Origin: Jeongeupia sp. USM3
GTDB lineage: Bacteria > Pseudomonadota > Gammaproteobacteria > Burkholderiales > Chitinibacteraceae
NCBI RefSeq assembly: GCF_001808185.1
Contig: NZ_CP017668.1
Span: 1,612,001 to 1,676,000 of the forward strand
Length of the DNA stretch: 64,000 nt
Direction of reading: 5' to 3'
The notes beneath the pieces are model-generated. The model did not search any database. It saw only the letters and a program-made list of their open reading frames with translations, and was not told the DNA's origin. Positions 27,720-40,165 of this stretch are shown here, piece after piece. Within the stretch, counting starts at the first letter, position 1. Each line of letters opens with the position of its first letter. The position numbers were made by a program, and so were the translations under genes.

Positions 27720-27938
27720 GGGCGGCAGGATGAAGCGAAAGACGCGATTCTAGCAGGCGGCCGGGGCGCTGCCGACCTCGGCGCGGCTGACAGCGCCCGA
27801 CGCACGCAGCCGGCCGGGCTCGCGCCCGGGAGGCATTGGCCCCGCGGCATTCGTCGCGGCCAACAGAACAAACGTACACCAAGCCAAATGTTCTCCGGTA
27901 AACTAGGTGGTTGCCTTTTCAACCCAGACGAGCACGCC

Positions 27939-30785
<2,847 letters not shown>

Positions 30786-30800
30786 TTGCCGGCAGCAAAC

Positions 30801-30828
30801 AACAAAGCCGCCCGAAGGCGGCTTTGTT
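30801..30828 (+). terminator. Terminator after uvrA
   Basis: 12-bp arms AACAAAGCCGCC / GGCGGCTTTGTT around a four-base loop, 15 bases after the uvrA stop. Confidence 0.75.
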
Positions 30829-30867
30829 GCGGGCTCTTCCTTCTCTATGGCAAACCCACCTCGGCAT

Positions 30868-31040
30868 GCGAGCGAGCCAAAGCAGTTCGGCTGCGCCCGG
30901 AGCACGGAAACCGGAATGTCCATGAAGGTACCTGAGGACGCCCCGAAGGAAGTGCCCTTGGGGCACGACCCGAAGCTAGCCCCCTTGCGGGGTTCCGGGC
31001 ACCGGACGAAGCCAAACTGCGCAGGCGCAGCCGCCTGATG
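30868..31040 (+). repeat. Dispersed intergenic repeat, copy A
   Basis: The longest of three related copies. It begins GCGAGCGAGCC and ends GCAGCCGCCTGATG. The core has CCGGAATG, GACCCGAAG, the hairpin CCCCTTGCGGGG and TTCCGGGC..CGGACG. Copy A has an extra hairpin (GTGCCCTTGGGGCAC) flanked by repeated CCCGAAG, apparently an internal duplication. It fills most of the gap between uvrA and the FimV-like gene. Confidence 0.75.
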
Positions 31041-31050
31041 AGGCGGGTTT

Positions 31051-33051
31051 TCAGCGGCCCCGAACCGGCGTCAGCTTGTCGAGCCACTTCATCGCGGTCA
31101 GCCGCTGCTCCATGCTCCGGCCGTGAAGCAAGGCCTCCTCGAGCAGTCCGTAGGCGTGCTCAAGTTCGCCCTGCGCCAGGTGGCGCGCCACCTGTTGCAG
31201 CTGCGGGTCGTCGCTGACGAATTCGGCGGGCTCGATCCGGTAGCTCTCGGCGCGCGGCAAGGCCGGTGCAATCAGCGCATCGACCTGCGGATCGGGCGGC
31301 TCCGGGAAAGGCGCCAGCTGGAAATCGAGTTCCTCGCTCGACGGCAGCACCGGAACCGCATCGTACGCTTCGACCGGCTCTTCGGCCGCCACCCCGGCCG
31401 GCGGCGCCAGCCCGGCCTCGCGGTACATCGTGGAAGCGAAATCGAGCGCGTCGTCGCCGAGATCGACCACCTCCGCCGGCCCCAGTTCGAGCTGGCGATC
31501 GATGCTGTCGTCGAGCGAGCGGTACAGCGGGTTGTCCGGATCGACACGCTGCCCGATCGCCTGCACCTGCTGCCACAGCGCATCGCTGGCAAACTGCAGC
31601 CGAAACGCCACCGCACGCTCCTGGAATGCCTGCTTCATGTCGTTCTGGCGATAGACCTCGAACAGCTTCATCCACAGCACCAGTGCGGCCGGATGCTGCT
31701 CGATCTCGTGGTTGAGCAGGTTGATCGCCTGCTGGACGAGACCATGGTCGATCAGCAACTGCGCCTCCTCAGAGACGTTGCCCGGCAGCACCACATCGAC
31801 TTCGTCGTTGTGGAATTCGTCGGCGATCTGGCCGATGTTCTGCATCAGCGTCGCCGCGCCGAGCGCCGTCCGCACGCGCGGCTCGGACGGCGGCAGCGTG
31901 GCCGGACGCATCGACATCATCTCGTCGCTGGCACGCGGATGGGCGAGCGAGAACGCGTCGCCGTAGTCCTGCTGGCGCGCACGCCAGCGCCAGCCGACAA
32001 AGCCGAGCGGGATCAGCAGCAGGGTCAGCAGCCACCATGGCGAGACGTCGGCCGGCTCGCGGCGCTGGCCGGCGTCGCTGCCGACGGCCACCTGCTCGCC
32101 CTGGCGCAACCCGGCCAACTGCTTCTCGAGCTGGGTCACCTGATACTTGAGCGCCATCAGCTGCGAGGTCTGGTCGTCCGATGTCAGCATCAGCAGCCGC
32201 TCGCGCAGCTTCAGCCGTTCCTCCGGCGTCAGTTCGGATTCGTGCGCCAGATCGAGCAACGGCGACGACAGCTGCAGCCTGAACTCGCCGTCACCGGCAG
32301 GCGCTGCAGGCCGCAAGACCGGCTGCGACGGCTCGGCCGCGGTAACGCTGAGGGTATCGGCCAGCTTCGGCAGCGGCGCCACCGTCGGCACCGGTTGCGG
32401 CGCCGGACCCGGCGTGGCCGGCCGGGCCGGCAGCACGATGCGGGCGTCGTCCGGCAACGGCGCCTCCATCCCTTGCGGCAGGTCCGGATTGAGCTGATGC
32501 AGCGCGTCAATAAAACGCGCCCGCAGATCGCGGTCGTTCGGATAATAGTGCCGTGCAATGAGCGAGACGGTATCGCCGTCAGCGGCGCGCCAGCTCCCGC
32601 CCAGCGGCGGATAGCGGCGCGCCTTGCGGTCGACCGTCGCGGACCTGCGCACGGCCGGCGCGGCATAGTCGCGCGGGTCGATCAGCACGTCGTAGCTGCG
32701 CTGGAAGCGCACCTGCTCGTCGTCGGGGCATTGCAGCCGCACGACCAGTTGCAGCACCGGCTCGCTCACCGGGCCGGTGCCGACGATCTGCAGCTCGCCA
32801 CGTCCGTCGTCGGCCTGATAGCGCAGCCGGGCATTCACCAGCGTCCCGATCCCGCTGTCGGCATCGGGCAGCAGCCTGAAACAGGCGGTTCCGAGGTTCT
32901 CGCCCGCCGACAGCCGCACCGGCACGACGGCGTCGAAACGCTCGCCGAGCGCCGAGCGCAGTTGCAGTTCGCCAAGCGTCGCTGCCTGGGCGCAGGCCAG
33001 CGGCAGCCCGAGCAGCAGGGCGATCCAGCGACAGTTCAACGGGGCATTCAT
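31051..33051 (-). CDS. FimV-like peptidoglycan-associated membrane protein
   Basis: A 666-residue protein. A signal peptide (WIALLLGLPLACAQA) is followed by the FimV N-terminal domain (ATLGELQLRSALGERFDAVVP), a LysM-like stretch (RAADGDTVSLIARHYYPNDRDLRARFIDALHQLNP in pieces), a coiled coil, one membrane segment (WWLLTLLLIPLGFVGW, about residue 345), and a cytoplasmic part with TPR-like helices (EEAQLLIDHGLVQQAINLL) and a FimV C-terminal-like end. FimV/HubP proteins organise type IV pili and the cell pole. Position directly after pilU supports that link. Confidence 0.82.
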   Translation of the reverse strand: MNAPLNCRWIALLLGLPLACAQAATLGELQLRSALGERFDAVVPVRLSAGENLGTACFRLLPDADSGIGTLVNARLRYQADDGRGELQIVGTGPVSEPVLQLVVRLQCPDDEQVRFQRSYDVLIDPRDYAAPAVRRSATVDRKARRYPPLGGSWRAADGDTVSLIARHYYPNDRDLRARFIDALHQLNPDLPQGMEAPLPDDARIVLPARPATPGPAPQPVPTVAPLPKLADTLSVTAAEPSQPVLRPAAPAGDGEFRLQLSSPLLDLAHESELTPEERLKLRERLLMLTSDDQTSQLMALKYQVTQLEKQLAGLRQGEQVAVGSDAGQRREPADVSPWWLLTLLLIPLGFVGWRWRARQQDYGDAFSLAHPRASDEMMSMRPATLPPSEPRVRTALGAATLMQNIGQIADEFHNDEVDVVLPGNVSEEAQLLIDHGLVQQAINLLNHEIEQHPAALVLWMKLFEVYRQNDMKQAFQERAVAFRLQFASDALWQQVQAIGQRVDPDNPLYRSLDDSIDRQLELGPAEVVDLGDDALDFASTMYREAGLAPPAGVAAEEPVEAYDAVPVLPSSEELDFQLAPFPEPPDPQVDALIAPALPRAESYRIEPAEFVSDDPQLQQVARHLAQGELEHAYGLLEEALLHGRSMEQRLTAMKWLDKLTPVRGR

Positions 33052-33080
33052 CTTGCTGACCGGGCGAAGGACTGGCCGTC

Positions 33081-34217
33081 TCAAACGATGTCCAGATGAT
33101 CGAAGCCGCTCAGCACATCCTTCTGCTTCGCTTCCGTGCCGTTGAGCTTGATCTGCAGCCGCAGGTCGTTGACCGAGTCGGCGTTGCGCAGCGCATCCTC
33201 GTAGCTGATCTTGCCGGCCTCGTACAGGTCGAACAGGCTCTGATCGAAGGTCTGCATGCCGAGCTCGCGCGAGCGCTTCATGATCTCCTTGATCTCGTGC
33301 ACGTCGCCCTTGAAGACCAGCTCGGAAATCAGCGGGCTGTTGAGCATCACCTCGACCGCGGCAACGCGCCCCTTGCCGGCGCGGTGCGGCACCAGCCGCT
33401 GCGAGACGAAGGCCTTGAGGTTCAGCGACAGGTCCATCAGCAGTTGCGCCTTACGCTCCTCAGGGAAGAAGTTGATGATCCGGTCGAGCGCCTGGTTCGA
33501 CGAGTTCGCGTGCAGCGTCGCCATGCACAGATGGCCGGTCTCGGCAAAGGCGATCGCGTAGTCCATCGTTTCGCGGTCGCGGATTTCACCGATCAGGATC
33601 ACGTCCGGCGCCTGCCGCAGCGTGTTCTTCAGCGCAGCCATCCACGAGTCGGTATCGACGCCGACTTCGCGCTGGGTGACGATCGAGCGCTTGTGCTCGT
33701 GCACGTATTCGATCGGGTCCTCGATCGTGATGATGTGATCGTACGCTGTTTCGTTGCGGTGACCCACCATCGCCGCCAGCGACGTCGACTTGCCGCTGCC
33801 GGTGCCGCCGACGAAGATCACCAGACCGCGCTTGGTCATCGCGATGTCTTTCAGCACCGGCGGCAGGCCGAGGTCCTCGAGCTTGGGAATCTCGGAGTTG
33901 ATCGTCCGCAGCACCATGCCGACCCGGCCCTGCTGCATGAAGGCGTTGACGCGGAAGCGGCCGAGGCTGCCCGGGCTGATCGCGAAGTTGCACTCCTTGG
34001 TGCCTTCGAACTCTTCGGCCTGACGATCGTTCATGATCGCCCTCGCCAGCTCCTTGGTGTGCTGCGCCGACAGCACCTGGTTCGATACCGGCGTCACCCG
34101 GCCGTCGATCTTCATCGCCGGCGGGAAGTCGGCGGTGATGAACAGGTCGGATGCTTCCTTGGCGCGCATGTGGCGCAGCAAGTCGTGCATGAACTTGGCG
34201 GACTGTTCTTTCTCCAT
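33081..34217 (-). CDS. pilU: Type IV pilus retraction ATPase PilU
   Basis: A 378-residue PilT/GspE-family ATPase. Walker A is GGTGSGKSTS (about residue 138), Walker B VILIGEIRD, with the His box GHLCMATLHANSS. It is distinguished from PilT by its longer C-terminus and closer match to PilU (N-terminus MEKEQSAKFMHDLL). It assists PilT in pilus retraction at the inner membrane. It lies 58 bases downstream of pilT. Confidence 0.95.
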   Translation of the reverse strand: MEKEQSAKFMHDLLRHMRAKEASDLFITADFPPAMKIDGRVTPVSNQVLSAQHTKELARAIMNDRQAEEFEGTKECNFAISPGSLGRFRVNAFMQQGRVGMVLRTINSEIPKLEDLGLPPVLKDIAMTKRGLVIFVGGTGSGKSTSLAAMVGHRNETAYDHIITIEDPIEYVHEHKRSIVTQREVGVDTDSWMAALKNTLRQAPDVILIGEIRDRETMDYAIAFAETGHLCMATLHANSSNQALDRIINFFPEERKAQLLMDLSLNLKAFVSQRLVPHRAGKGRVAAVEVMLNSPLISELVFKGDVHEIKEIMKRSRELGMQTFDQSLFDLYEAGKISYEDALRNADSVNDLRLQIKLNGTEAKQKDVLSGFDHLDIV

Positions 34218-34275
34218 GATCCTGCTCTTCTATGGCGATGACGCCTTGTGATTATCCGAGAAGGTCCGTGCGGAC

Positions 34276-35319
34276 TCAGCCCTTGAAGTGGTCCGGATTG
34301 GCGGCCTTGGTCCGCGCCTCGGCAACCGAAACGATATTGCGCTGCACCAGCCCCTGCAGGCACTGGTCGAGCGTCTGCATCCCGTACTGCTGGCCGGTCT
34401 GGATCGACGAATACATCTGGGCGATCTTGTTCTCACGGATCAGGTTGCGGATCGCCGGAATGCCGATCATGACCTCGTGCGCCGCGACCCGGCCCTGGCC
34501 GTCCTTGGTCTTGAGCAGCGTCTGCGAAATCACCGCGCGCAGCGATTCGGACAGCATCGCCCGGACCATTTCCTTCTCGGCCGCCGGGAACACGTCGACG
34601 ACGCGGTCGATCGTCTTGGCCGCCGAACTCGTGTGCAGCGTACCGAACACCAGATGGCCGGTTTCGGCCGCGGTCAGCGCCAGCCGGATCGTTTCGAGGT
34701 CGCGCATTTCGCCGACGAGGATCACGTCCGGGTCTTCGCGCAGCGCCGAGCGCAGCGCGTTCGAGAAGCTCATCGTGTGCGGCCCGACCTCGCGCTGGTT
34801 GATCAGGCACTTCTTCGACTGGTGGACGAATTCGATCGGATCCTCGACGGTGAGGATGTGGCCGTAGTCGTTTTCGTTGACGTGGTTGACCATCGCCGCC
34901 AGCGTCGTCGACTTGCCCGAGCCGGTCGGCCCGGTCACGAGCACCAGGCCGCGCGGGTTCTGCGCGATCTCGGTGAACACGCGCGGCGCGTTCAGCTCCT
35001 CGAGCGTCAGCACCTTGGACGGAATGGTCCGGAACACCGCGCCGGCGCCGCGCTGCTGGACGAAGGCGTTGACCCGGAAGCGGGACAGATTGGGGATCTC
35101 GAACGAGAAATCGCACTCGAGCGTGTCTTCGTAGACCTTGCGCTGACCGTCGTTCATGATGTCGTAGACCATGTCATGAACGTCTTTGTGGTCCATCGCC
35201 GGCAGGTTGATGCGCCGGACATCGCCGTGCACGCGGATCATCGGCGGCAGGCCGGACGACAGGTGCAGGTCGGACGCCTTGTTCTTGACGGCAAAGGCCA
35301 AGAGTTCTGAGATTTCCAT
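34276..35319 (-). CDS. pilT: Type IV pilus twitching motility ATPase PilT
   Basis: A 347-residue hexameric retraction ATPase: MEISELLAFAVKNKASDLHLSSG, Walker A GPTGSGKSTTLAAM, Walker B VILVGEMRD, AETGHLVFGTLHT, and the conserved C-terminal AIRNLIRE retraction motif. Divergent from yggS, an arrangement shared by many betaproteobacteria and pseudomonads. Confidence 0.97.
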   Translation of the reverse strand: MEISELLAFAVKNKASDLHLSSGLPPMIRVHGDVRRINLPAMDHKDVHDMVYDIMNDGQRKVYEDTLECDFSFEIPNLSRFRVNAFVQQRGAGAVFRTIPSKVLTLEELNAPRVFTEIAQNPRGLVLVTGPTGSGKSTTLAAMVNHVNENDYGHILTVEDPIEFVHQSKKCLINQREVGPHTMSFSNALRSALREDPDVILVGEMRDLETIRLALTAAETGHLVFGTLHTSSAAKTIDRVVDVFPAAEKEMVRAMLSESLRAVISQTLLKTKDGQGRVAAHEVMIGIPAIRNLIRENKIAQMYSSIQTGQQYGMQTLDQCLQGLVQRNIVSVAEARTKAANPDHFKG

Positions 35320-35401
35320 TTATAATTTTGTCCTTCTGCCGGGGCAGACTCCGAACGCAGAAAAAGGCCGCAGGCAAGGGCCAGATCAAGGCAAATCCAT
35401 T

Positions 35402-36109
35402 ATGGCAACGATGTTTGAAGCGTGGCAAGACGTGCTCCGGCGCATCGACGAGGCGGTTGTAAGCATCCAACGCCCGGCCGGTTCGGTGCGCCTGCTCGCC
35501 GTCAGCAAGACCTTCCCAGCCGAGGCGGTCCGCACGCTGTACGGCCATGGCCAGCGCGCCTTCGGCGAGAACTACGTGCAGGAGTTCGCCGCCAAGCGCG
35601 CGGCGCTGGCCGAGCTGGCCGGGATCGAATGGCATTTCATCGGTCCGTTGCAGAGCAACAAGAGCCGCAGCGTCGCCGAGGGCGCCGACTGGGTACACAC
35701 GGTCGACCGGCTGAAGATCGCCGAGCGGCTGTCGGCGCAGCGGCCGGACGCACGCGGCGAACTGAACGTCTGCATCCAGGTCAATGTGTCGGGCGAGGCC
35801 AGCAAGTCCGGCGTCGCGCCCGACGACGCCGTTGCGCTCGCCGGCGCGGTCGCGGCGCTGCCGCGGCTCAGGCTGCGCGGGCTGATGTGCATTCCGGAAC
35901 CGACGGCCGATCCGGCGCGGCTCGCCGGCCAGTTCGCGCAACTCAGGCAGTTGCAGCAGGCGCTGAACGCGCGCGGCCACGCGCTCGATACGCTGTCGAT
36001 GGGCATGTCGGCCGACCTCGAAACCGCGATCGCCGAAGGCGCGACGCTGGTCCGGGTCGGTACGGCGATTTTCGGCCGGCGCGACGCGCTGAACCGCAGC
36101 GAAAGATAA
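35402..36109 (+). CDS. YggS-family PLP homeostasis protein
   Basis: A 235-residue fold-type III PLP-binding protein. The PLP lysine lies in LAVSKTFP (about residue 36); HFIGPLQSNK and the C-terminal MGMSADLETAIAEGATLVRVGTAIFG are diagnostic. Members buffer pyridoxal phosphate and affect amino acid pools, with no known catalytic activity. It starts the yggS-proC-yggT-yggU cluster. Confidence 0.93.
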   Translation: MATMFEAWQDVLRRIDEAVVSIQRPAGSVRLLAVSKTFPAEAVRTLYGHGQRAFGENYVQEFAAKRAALAELAGIEWHFIGPLQSNKSRSVAEGADWVHTVDRLKIAERLSAQRPDARGELNVCIQVNVSGEASKSGVAPDDAVALAGAVAALPRLRLRGLMCIPEPTADPARLAGQFAQLRQLQQALNARGHALDTLSMGMSADLETAIAEGATLVRVGTAIFGRRDALNRSER

Positions 36110-36148
36110 ACACGCCGCCGGTCGGCGACGTACGACAAGGAGAAAAGG

Positions 36149-36970
36149 ATGCGAATCAGCTTTATCGGTGGTGGCAATATGGCGACCGCCATGATCGGCG
36201 GCATGGTCGCCCGCGGTTTCGCCGGCGACGAGGTCCATGTCGTCGAACCCGATGCGGCCAAGCGCGCCCAGCTGCACGCCGATTTCGGCGTCACCACCTC
36301 GGCACCGGACGAGGCGCTGCCGGCGAGCGACGCGGTGGTGTTCGCGATCAAGCCGCAGCAGTTCCGCACCGTCGCCGAGGCGATCGCACCGCAGCTCGGT
36401 GATGCGCTGGTGGTCTCGATCGCCGCCGGTATCCGCAGCGACGCGATCGGCCGCTGGCTCGGCGCCGGGCGCGTCATCCGCGTGATGCCGAACACGCCGG
36501 CACTGGTCCAGGCCGGCATCGCCGGTGCCTACGCCTCGCCCGCCTCGACCGATGCCGACCGCCAGCTGGCGACGCGCGTGCTCGAGTCGACCGGCGAGAT
36601 CGTCTGGGTCGACGACGAGGCCGACCTCGACGGCGTCACCGCGATCTCGGGGTCGGGCCCGGCCTACGTGTTCTACTTCATCGAATCGCTGCAGGCGGCC
36701 GCGCGCGCGCAGGGCTTCGATACCGAGACCGCGCGCCGCCTCGCCTACCAGACCTTCGCCGGCGCGGTGAAGCTGGCGCAGCAGAGCGACGACGACGCCG
36801 CGACGCTGCGGCAGAAGGTCACCAGCAAGGGCGGCACGACCGAGCGCGCGATCAATGCGCTCGAGAACAGTCAGGTCCGCAGCACCATCATCGCCGCCGC
36901 CGCCGCCGCCGCCGCGCGCTCGAAGGAACTCGGCGACGAACTCGGCCGCGACGCCGAGCGCAACGATTAA
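36149..36970 (+). CDS. proC: Pyrroline-5-carboxylate reductase
   Basis: A 273-residue enzyme for the last step of proline synthesis. N-terminal dinucleotide fold ISFIGGGNMATAMIGG, and the family signature VTSKGGTTERAI (TVSGSGPAYVF region: TAISGSGPAYVFYFIE). A GGAGAAAAG ribosome site is visible. It lies 39 bases after the yggS-type gene. Confidence 0.96.
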   Translation: MRISFIGGGNMATAMIGGMVARGFAGDEVHVVEPDAAKRAQLHADFGVTTSAPDEALPASDAVVFAIKPQQFRTVAEAIAPQLGDALVVSIAAGIRSDAIGRWLGAGRVIRVMPNTPALVQAGIAGAYASPASTDADRQLATRVLESTGEIVWVDDEADLDGVTAISGSGPAYVFYFIESLQAAARAQGFDTETARRLAYQTFAGAVKLAQQSDDDAATLRQKVTSKGGTTERAINALENSQVRSTIIAAAAAAAARSKELGDELGRDAERND

Positions 36971-36979
36971 GGACGCCGG

Positions 36980-37567
36980 ATGCTCAACGCCACCCTCGAT
37001 TTCCTGATCCGCAACCTGGCGGAATTCTTCATCCTCTTGCTGCTGACGCGGTTTTTCCTGCAGGCGGCGCGCGTGTCGTTCTCGCACCCGCTCGGCCAGT
37101 TCGTGCTGGTGCTGACGAGCTGGGCGGTGTTGCCGGTCCGGCGCTGGGTCAAGCCGGTTCGCGGCTACGATACCGCGAGCCTGCTGCTCGCGTGGCTGAC
37201 CGCGCTGCTGATGCACGGCCTGTTGCTGGCGATCACGCCGTGGCCCTTCGTATTCGGCTCGGTGACGACGGTCGTCGCGCTGGCGCTGGTCGCCGTGGTC
37301 GAACTGGTCAAGCTCTCGCTCTACCTGCTGTTCGCCGCGGTGATCGGCCAGGCGCTGATGTCGTGGATCTCGCCGCACAACCCGCTGATGCCCATCCTCA
37401 ACGGGCTGACCGGCCCTTTCCTCAAGCCGCTGCGCCGGATGATCCCGCCGATCGGCGGCGTCGACATCACCCCGCTGATCCTGATCCTGCTGATCCAGCT
37501 GGTGCTGTCGGTCTTCGTCGCCCAGCTCGAACCTGCCATCCTGCAGCACGTCAGCGTCGCCGGCTGA
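36980..37567 (+). CDS. YggT-family integral membrane protein
   Basis: A 195-residue protein with two YggT repeats, each with two membrane segments (LAEFFILLLLTRFFLQAARV and LLFAAVIGQALMSWISPHNP, the latter with the family NP/ISP motif), each followed by PIGGVDITPLIL-type loops. Function is not established; linkage to proC and yggS is widely conserved. Its stop overlaps the next start (TGATG). Confidence 0.88.
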   Translation: MLNATLDFLIRNLAEFFILLLLTRFFLQAARVSFSHPLGQFVLVLTSWAVLPVRRWVKPVRGYDTASLLLAWLTALLMHGLLLAITPWPFVFGSVTTVVALALVAVVELVKLSLYLLFAAVIGQALMSWISPHNPLMPILNGLTGPFLKPLRRMIPPIGGVDITPLILILLIQLVLSVFVAQLEPAILQHVSVAG

Positions 37568-37851
37568 TGTGGTACGAGGCCGGTGCCGATGTCGTGCAGC
37601 TGCGGCTGCACGTCCAGCCCGGCGCCAAACGCACCGAAGTCGCCGGGCTGCACGGCGACGCGCTGAAGCTCAGGCTCGCCGCACCGCCGGTCGACGGCAA
37701 GGCCAATGCCAGGCTCGTCGCCTGGCTGGCCGAAACGTTCGGCGTGCCGCAACGTCAGGTGACGATCAAGTCCGGACAGTCTTCGAGGCGGAAGCTCGTC
37801 GTCATCGAAGGCAGCGGGCTGGACCCGCTGGCGCTGCTCGACCCTCGCTGA
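37567..37851 (+). CDS. DUF167 (YggU) family protein
   Basis: A 94-residue protein with the DUF167 core LRLHVQPGAKRTEVAGLHGDALKLRLAAPPVDGKANARLVAWLAETFGV (in pieces) and the terminal QSSRRKLVVIEG. Function unknown. It is coupled to the YggT gene by TGATG and ends the cluster. Confidence 0.92.
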   Translation: MWYEAGADVVQLRLHVQPGAKRTEVAGLHGDALKLRLAAPPVDGKANARLVAWLAETFGVPQRQVTIKSGQSSRRKLVVIEGSGLDPLALLDPR

Positions 37852-37864
37852 CGCCGGCCGGCGC

Positions 37865-38278
37865 TCAGCGATCGTCGAGCCGACGCCTGGGGTCTTGGCG
37901 CGGGTCTACCCGGCGGTATTCGCCTTCGAGTACATCGGGCACCGGGGGAACCTTTGCGGTATCACGGCGTCCCCAAGGCAGCAACATCAATACGGCCGCC
38001 ACGTCGCCAATGAAGCCCGGTACGATGAATAGCACCGCCGCAATGTAGTAGCGCGCCACCCAGAACAGGCTCTGCGGCGCCAGCCGGCCGCTGCGCATGT
38101 CGTTGACCAGCGACCAGCCGACGGCGAAACGGTGATGCCGCAGCATGCCGATACCGATCAGCGCCGAAGCGAACAGCGCGGCAAGCGTCCAGCCGGCGCC
38201 GATCCAGTCGGCGACAATCACCAGCGAGGCGATCTCGGCCAGCGGATAAACGATGAATGCGAGAAACAAGTAAGGCAT
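37865..38278 (-). CDS. fxsA: FxsA-family membrane protein
   Basis: A 137-residue protein with the FxsA pattern: an N-terminal hydrophobic region (PYLFLAFIVYPLAEIASLVIV), a second segment (TLAALFASALIGIGML), an amphipathic linker, and a third (YYIAAVLFIVPGFIGDVAAVLMLLPWGR). E. coli FxsA modulates phage F exclusion when over-produced; the natural role is unclear. AGGAG lies six bases before the ATG. Its start shares a CATG with the divergent cutA. Confidence 0.87.
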   Translation of the reverse strand: MPYLFLAFIVYPLAEIASLVIVADWIGAGWTLAALFASALIGIGMLRHHRFAVGWSLVNDMRSGRLAPQSLFWVARYYIAAVLFIVPGFIGDVAAVLMLLPWGRRDTAKVPPVPDVLEGEYRRVDPRQDPRRRLDDR

Positions 38279-38624
38279 GAATACTCCTGAACAAGCTGCC
38301 ACGTCGCACCGCGCCGTGGTCGTCATCTGTAACTGCCCCGATGCGGCGGTCGCCGACCGGCTGGCCGCGGGCCTCGTAGAGGCCGGGCTGGCGGCATGCG
38401 TCAACCGGCTGGCGCCGGTGCGCTCGACCTACCGCTGGGAAGGCAGAATCGAAACGGCCGAGGAAGTTCCACTGATGGCAAAAACCACGCTCGCCGCCTA
38501 CCCGGCGCTGCAGGACTGGCTCGCCGAACACCATCCGTACGAGCTGCCGGAAATCATCGCGCTGCCGATCGCGGCCGGCCTGCCGGCGTATCTCGACTGG
38601 CTCGACGCCGGGGTGACGCTTTGA
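38277..38624 (+). CDS. cutA: Divalent-cation tolerance protein CutA
   Basis: A 115-residue CutA1 trimer-forming protein: VVVICNCPDAAVADRLAAGLVEAGLAACVN (in pieces), STYRWEGRIETAEEVPLMAKT and HPYELPEIIALPI. It is linked to copper tolerance in E. coli, where cutA and dsbD are neighbours. Its stop overlaps the dsbD start (TTGATGG). Confidence 0.94.
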   Translation: MNTPEQAATSHRAVVVICNCPDAAVADRLAAGLVEAGLAACVNRLAPVRSTYRWEGRIETAEEVPLMAKTTLAAYPALQDWLAEHHPYELPEIIALPIAAGLPAYLDWLDAGVTL

Positions 38625-40165
38625 TGGTACGCCTGTTGATCGGCCTGTGGCTGGCAATGCTCACATCATTCAGCCTCGCCGACCCTGCCTCGCTGTTGCC
38701 GCCGGACAAGGCGTTCCGCGCCAGCCTCGAGGTCTCGGCCGACGGCGGCTACGCGGTGCGTTTCAGCGTCGCGCCGGGTTACTACCTGTACCGCGACCGG
38801 ATGAGTTTCAGCCCCGAACCTGCGGCACCGCTGCGCGCGGCCCCGCCCAAGGGCGAGTTCAAGGACGACCCGAGCTTCGGCCGGGTAGAAGTGTTCAAGC
38901 ACGACGTCGTCGTGCCGCTCGAAGGCACGCCACCGGTCGGCACGGCGATCCGCACCAAGTTCCAGGGCTGCGCCGATGCCGGCGTCTGCTACCCGCCGCA
39001 GACGGCGTTGTTGCATCCGGGCCAGCAGGACGAAGGCGGCGTCGCGGCGCTGTTCGGCACGACCCGCACCGGCAGCGAGCCCCCCGCCGCGGCCGGCGAT
39101 GACGGCTATTTCAACGGCGGCAAGTGGGCGACGATCGCGCTGTTCTTCGTCGCCGGCATCGGCCTGGCCCTGACCGCATGCATGTATCCGCTGCTGCCGA
39201 TCATCTCGGGCATCGTACTCGGCCCGGGCAGCAGCGGCCGCGGCAAGGCGCTGTGGCTGTCGCTGGTCTACGTCCAGGGACTGGCGCTGACGTATACGCT
39301 GGTCGGCGTCGCCGCGGCGCTGAGCGGCACGCTGTTGACGGTCTGGCTGCAGCAGCCGGTGGTCATCGGCGCGTTCGCGCTGTTTTTCGTCGCGATGTCG
39401 GTGGCGATGTTCGGCGGCTACCAGCTGCAGTTGCCCGGCAGCTGGCAAAGCCGCATGAACGCACTCGCCACCCGCCTGCCCGGTGGCCATGCCGGGCCGG
39501 TTTTCCTGATGGGCGCGCTGTCGGCGCTGATCGTCGGCCCTTGCGTCGCCCCGCCACTGGCCGCGGCACTCGCCTACCTCGGCCAGCAGGGCGACGTCAC
39601 GCTCGGCGGCGGCGCGCTGTATGCGCTCGCGCTCGGCATCGGCACGCCACTGCTGGTCGTCGGTGCAGCCGGCAGTGCGGTCTTGCCGCGGCTGTCCGGC
39701 AAGACGATGGCCCGGATCAAGATGCTGTTCGGCGTCGTGCTGCTCGGCATGGCGGTCTGGGTGGCCCGGCCGCTGTGGCAGGGCTGGCTGCCCGGTGAAC
39801 ACGCGGTGAGCTTCGAGCCGGTCCGCAGCGTCGCCGAGCTGCAGGACAAGGTGGCCGGCGCGCGCGGCAGGCCGGTGATCGTCGACTTCTACGCCGACTG
39901 GTGCATCAGCTGCATCGAGTTCGAACGCGAAACGCTGCCCGACCCGCGCGTCAAGGCCAGGCTCGACCACTTCGTCCGGCTGCGTGCCGACGTCACCGGC
40001 AACACCGCCGACGACGCGGCGCTGCTCAAGCATTTCGGTCTCTACGGGCCACCGGCGCTGCTGTTCTATGATGCCGAAGGCAGGCTCTCGCGCCAGCGCG
40101 TGATCGGCTTCCAGGACGCCGACGCCTTCCTCGCCACGCTGAATGCCGTAGAAGGAACCCGATGA
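38624..40165 (+). CDS. dsbD: Thiol:disulfide interchange protein DsbD
   Basis: A 513-residue membrane reductant conduit. Signal peptide ending TSFSLA, a periplasmic alpha domain with the cysteine pair GCADAGVCYPP, an eight-segment beta domain with cysteines in LTACMYPLLPI and VGPCVAPPL, and a C-terminal thioredoxin-like gamma domain with CISC (DFYADWCISCIEFE). It moves electrons from cytoplasmic thioredoxin to periplasmic partners. Coupled to cutA (one-base overlap) and to the thioredoxin-like gene downstream (four-base overlap). Confidence 0.95.
   Translation: MVRLLIGLWLAMLTSFSLADPASLLPPDKAFRASLEVSADGGYAVRFSVAPGYYLYRDRMSFSPEPAAPLRAAPPKGEFKDDPSFGRVEVFKHDVVVPLEGTPPVGTAIRTKFQGCADAGVCYPPQTALLHPGQQDEGGVAALFGTTRTGSEPPAAAGDDGYFNGGKWATIALFFVAGIGLALTACMYPLLPIISGIVLGPGSSGRGKALWLSLVYVQGLALTYTLVGVAAALSGTLLTVWLQQPVVIGAFALFFVAMSVAMFGGYQLQLPGSWQSRMNALATRLPGGHAGPVFLMGALSALIVGPCVAPPLAAALAYLGQQGDVTLGGGALYALALGIGTPLLVVGAAGSAVLPRLSGKTMARIKMLFGVVLLGMAVWVARPLWQGWLPGEHAVSFEPVRSVAELQDKVAGARGRPVIVDFYADWCISCIEFERETLPDPRVKARLDHFVRLRADVTGNTADDAALLKHFGLYGPPALLFYDAEGRLSRQRVIGFQDADAFLATLNAVEGTR

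Noticed and set aside
27720..27938. Possible LexA (SOS) box between the MFS gene and uvrA
   Set aside because: I looked for CTGT-N8-ACAG-like sequence and found no convincing match, so regulation by LexA is not claimed.
35174..37549. A 791-codon minus-strand frame over yggS-proC-yggT
   Set aside because: Overlaps three well-supported genes on the other strand and contains no recognisable domain.
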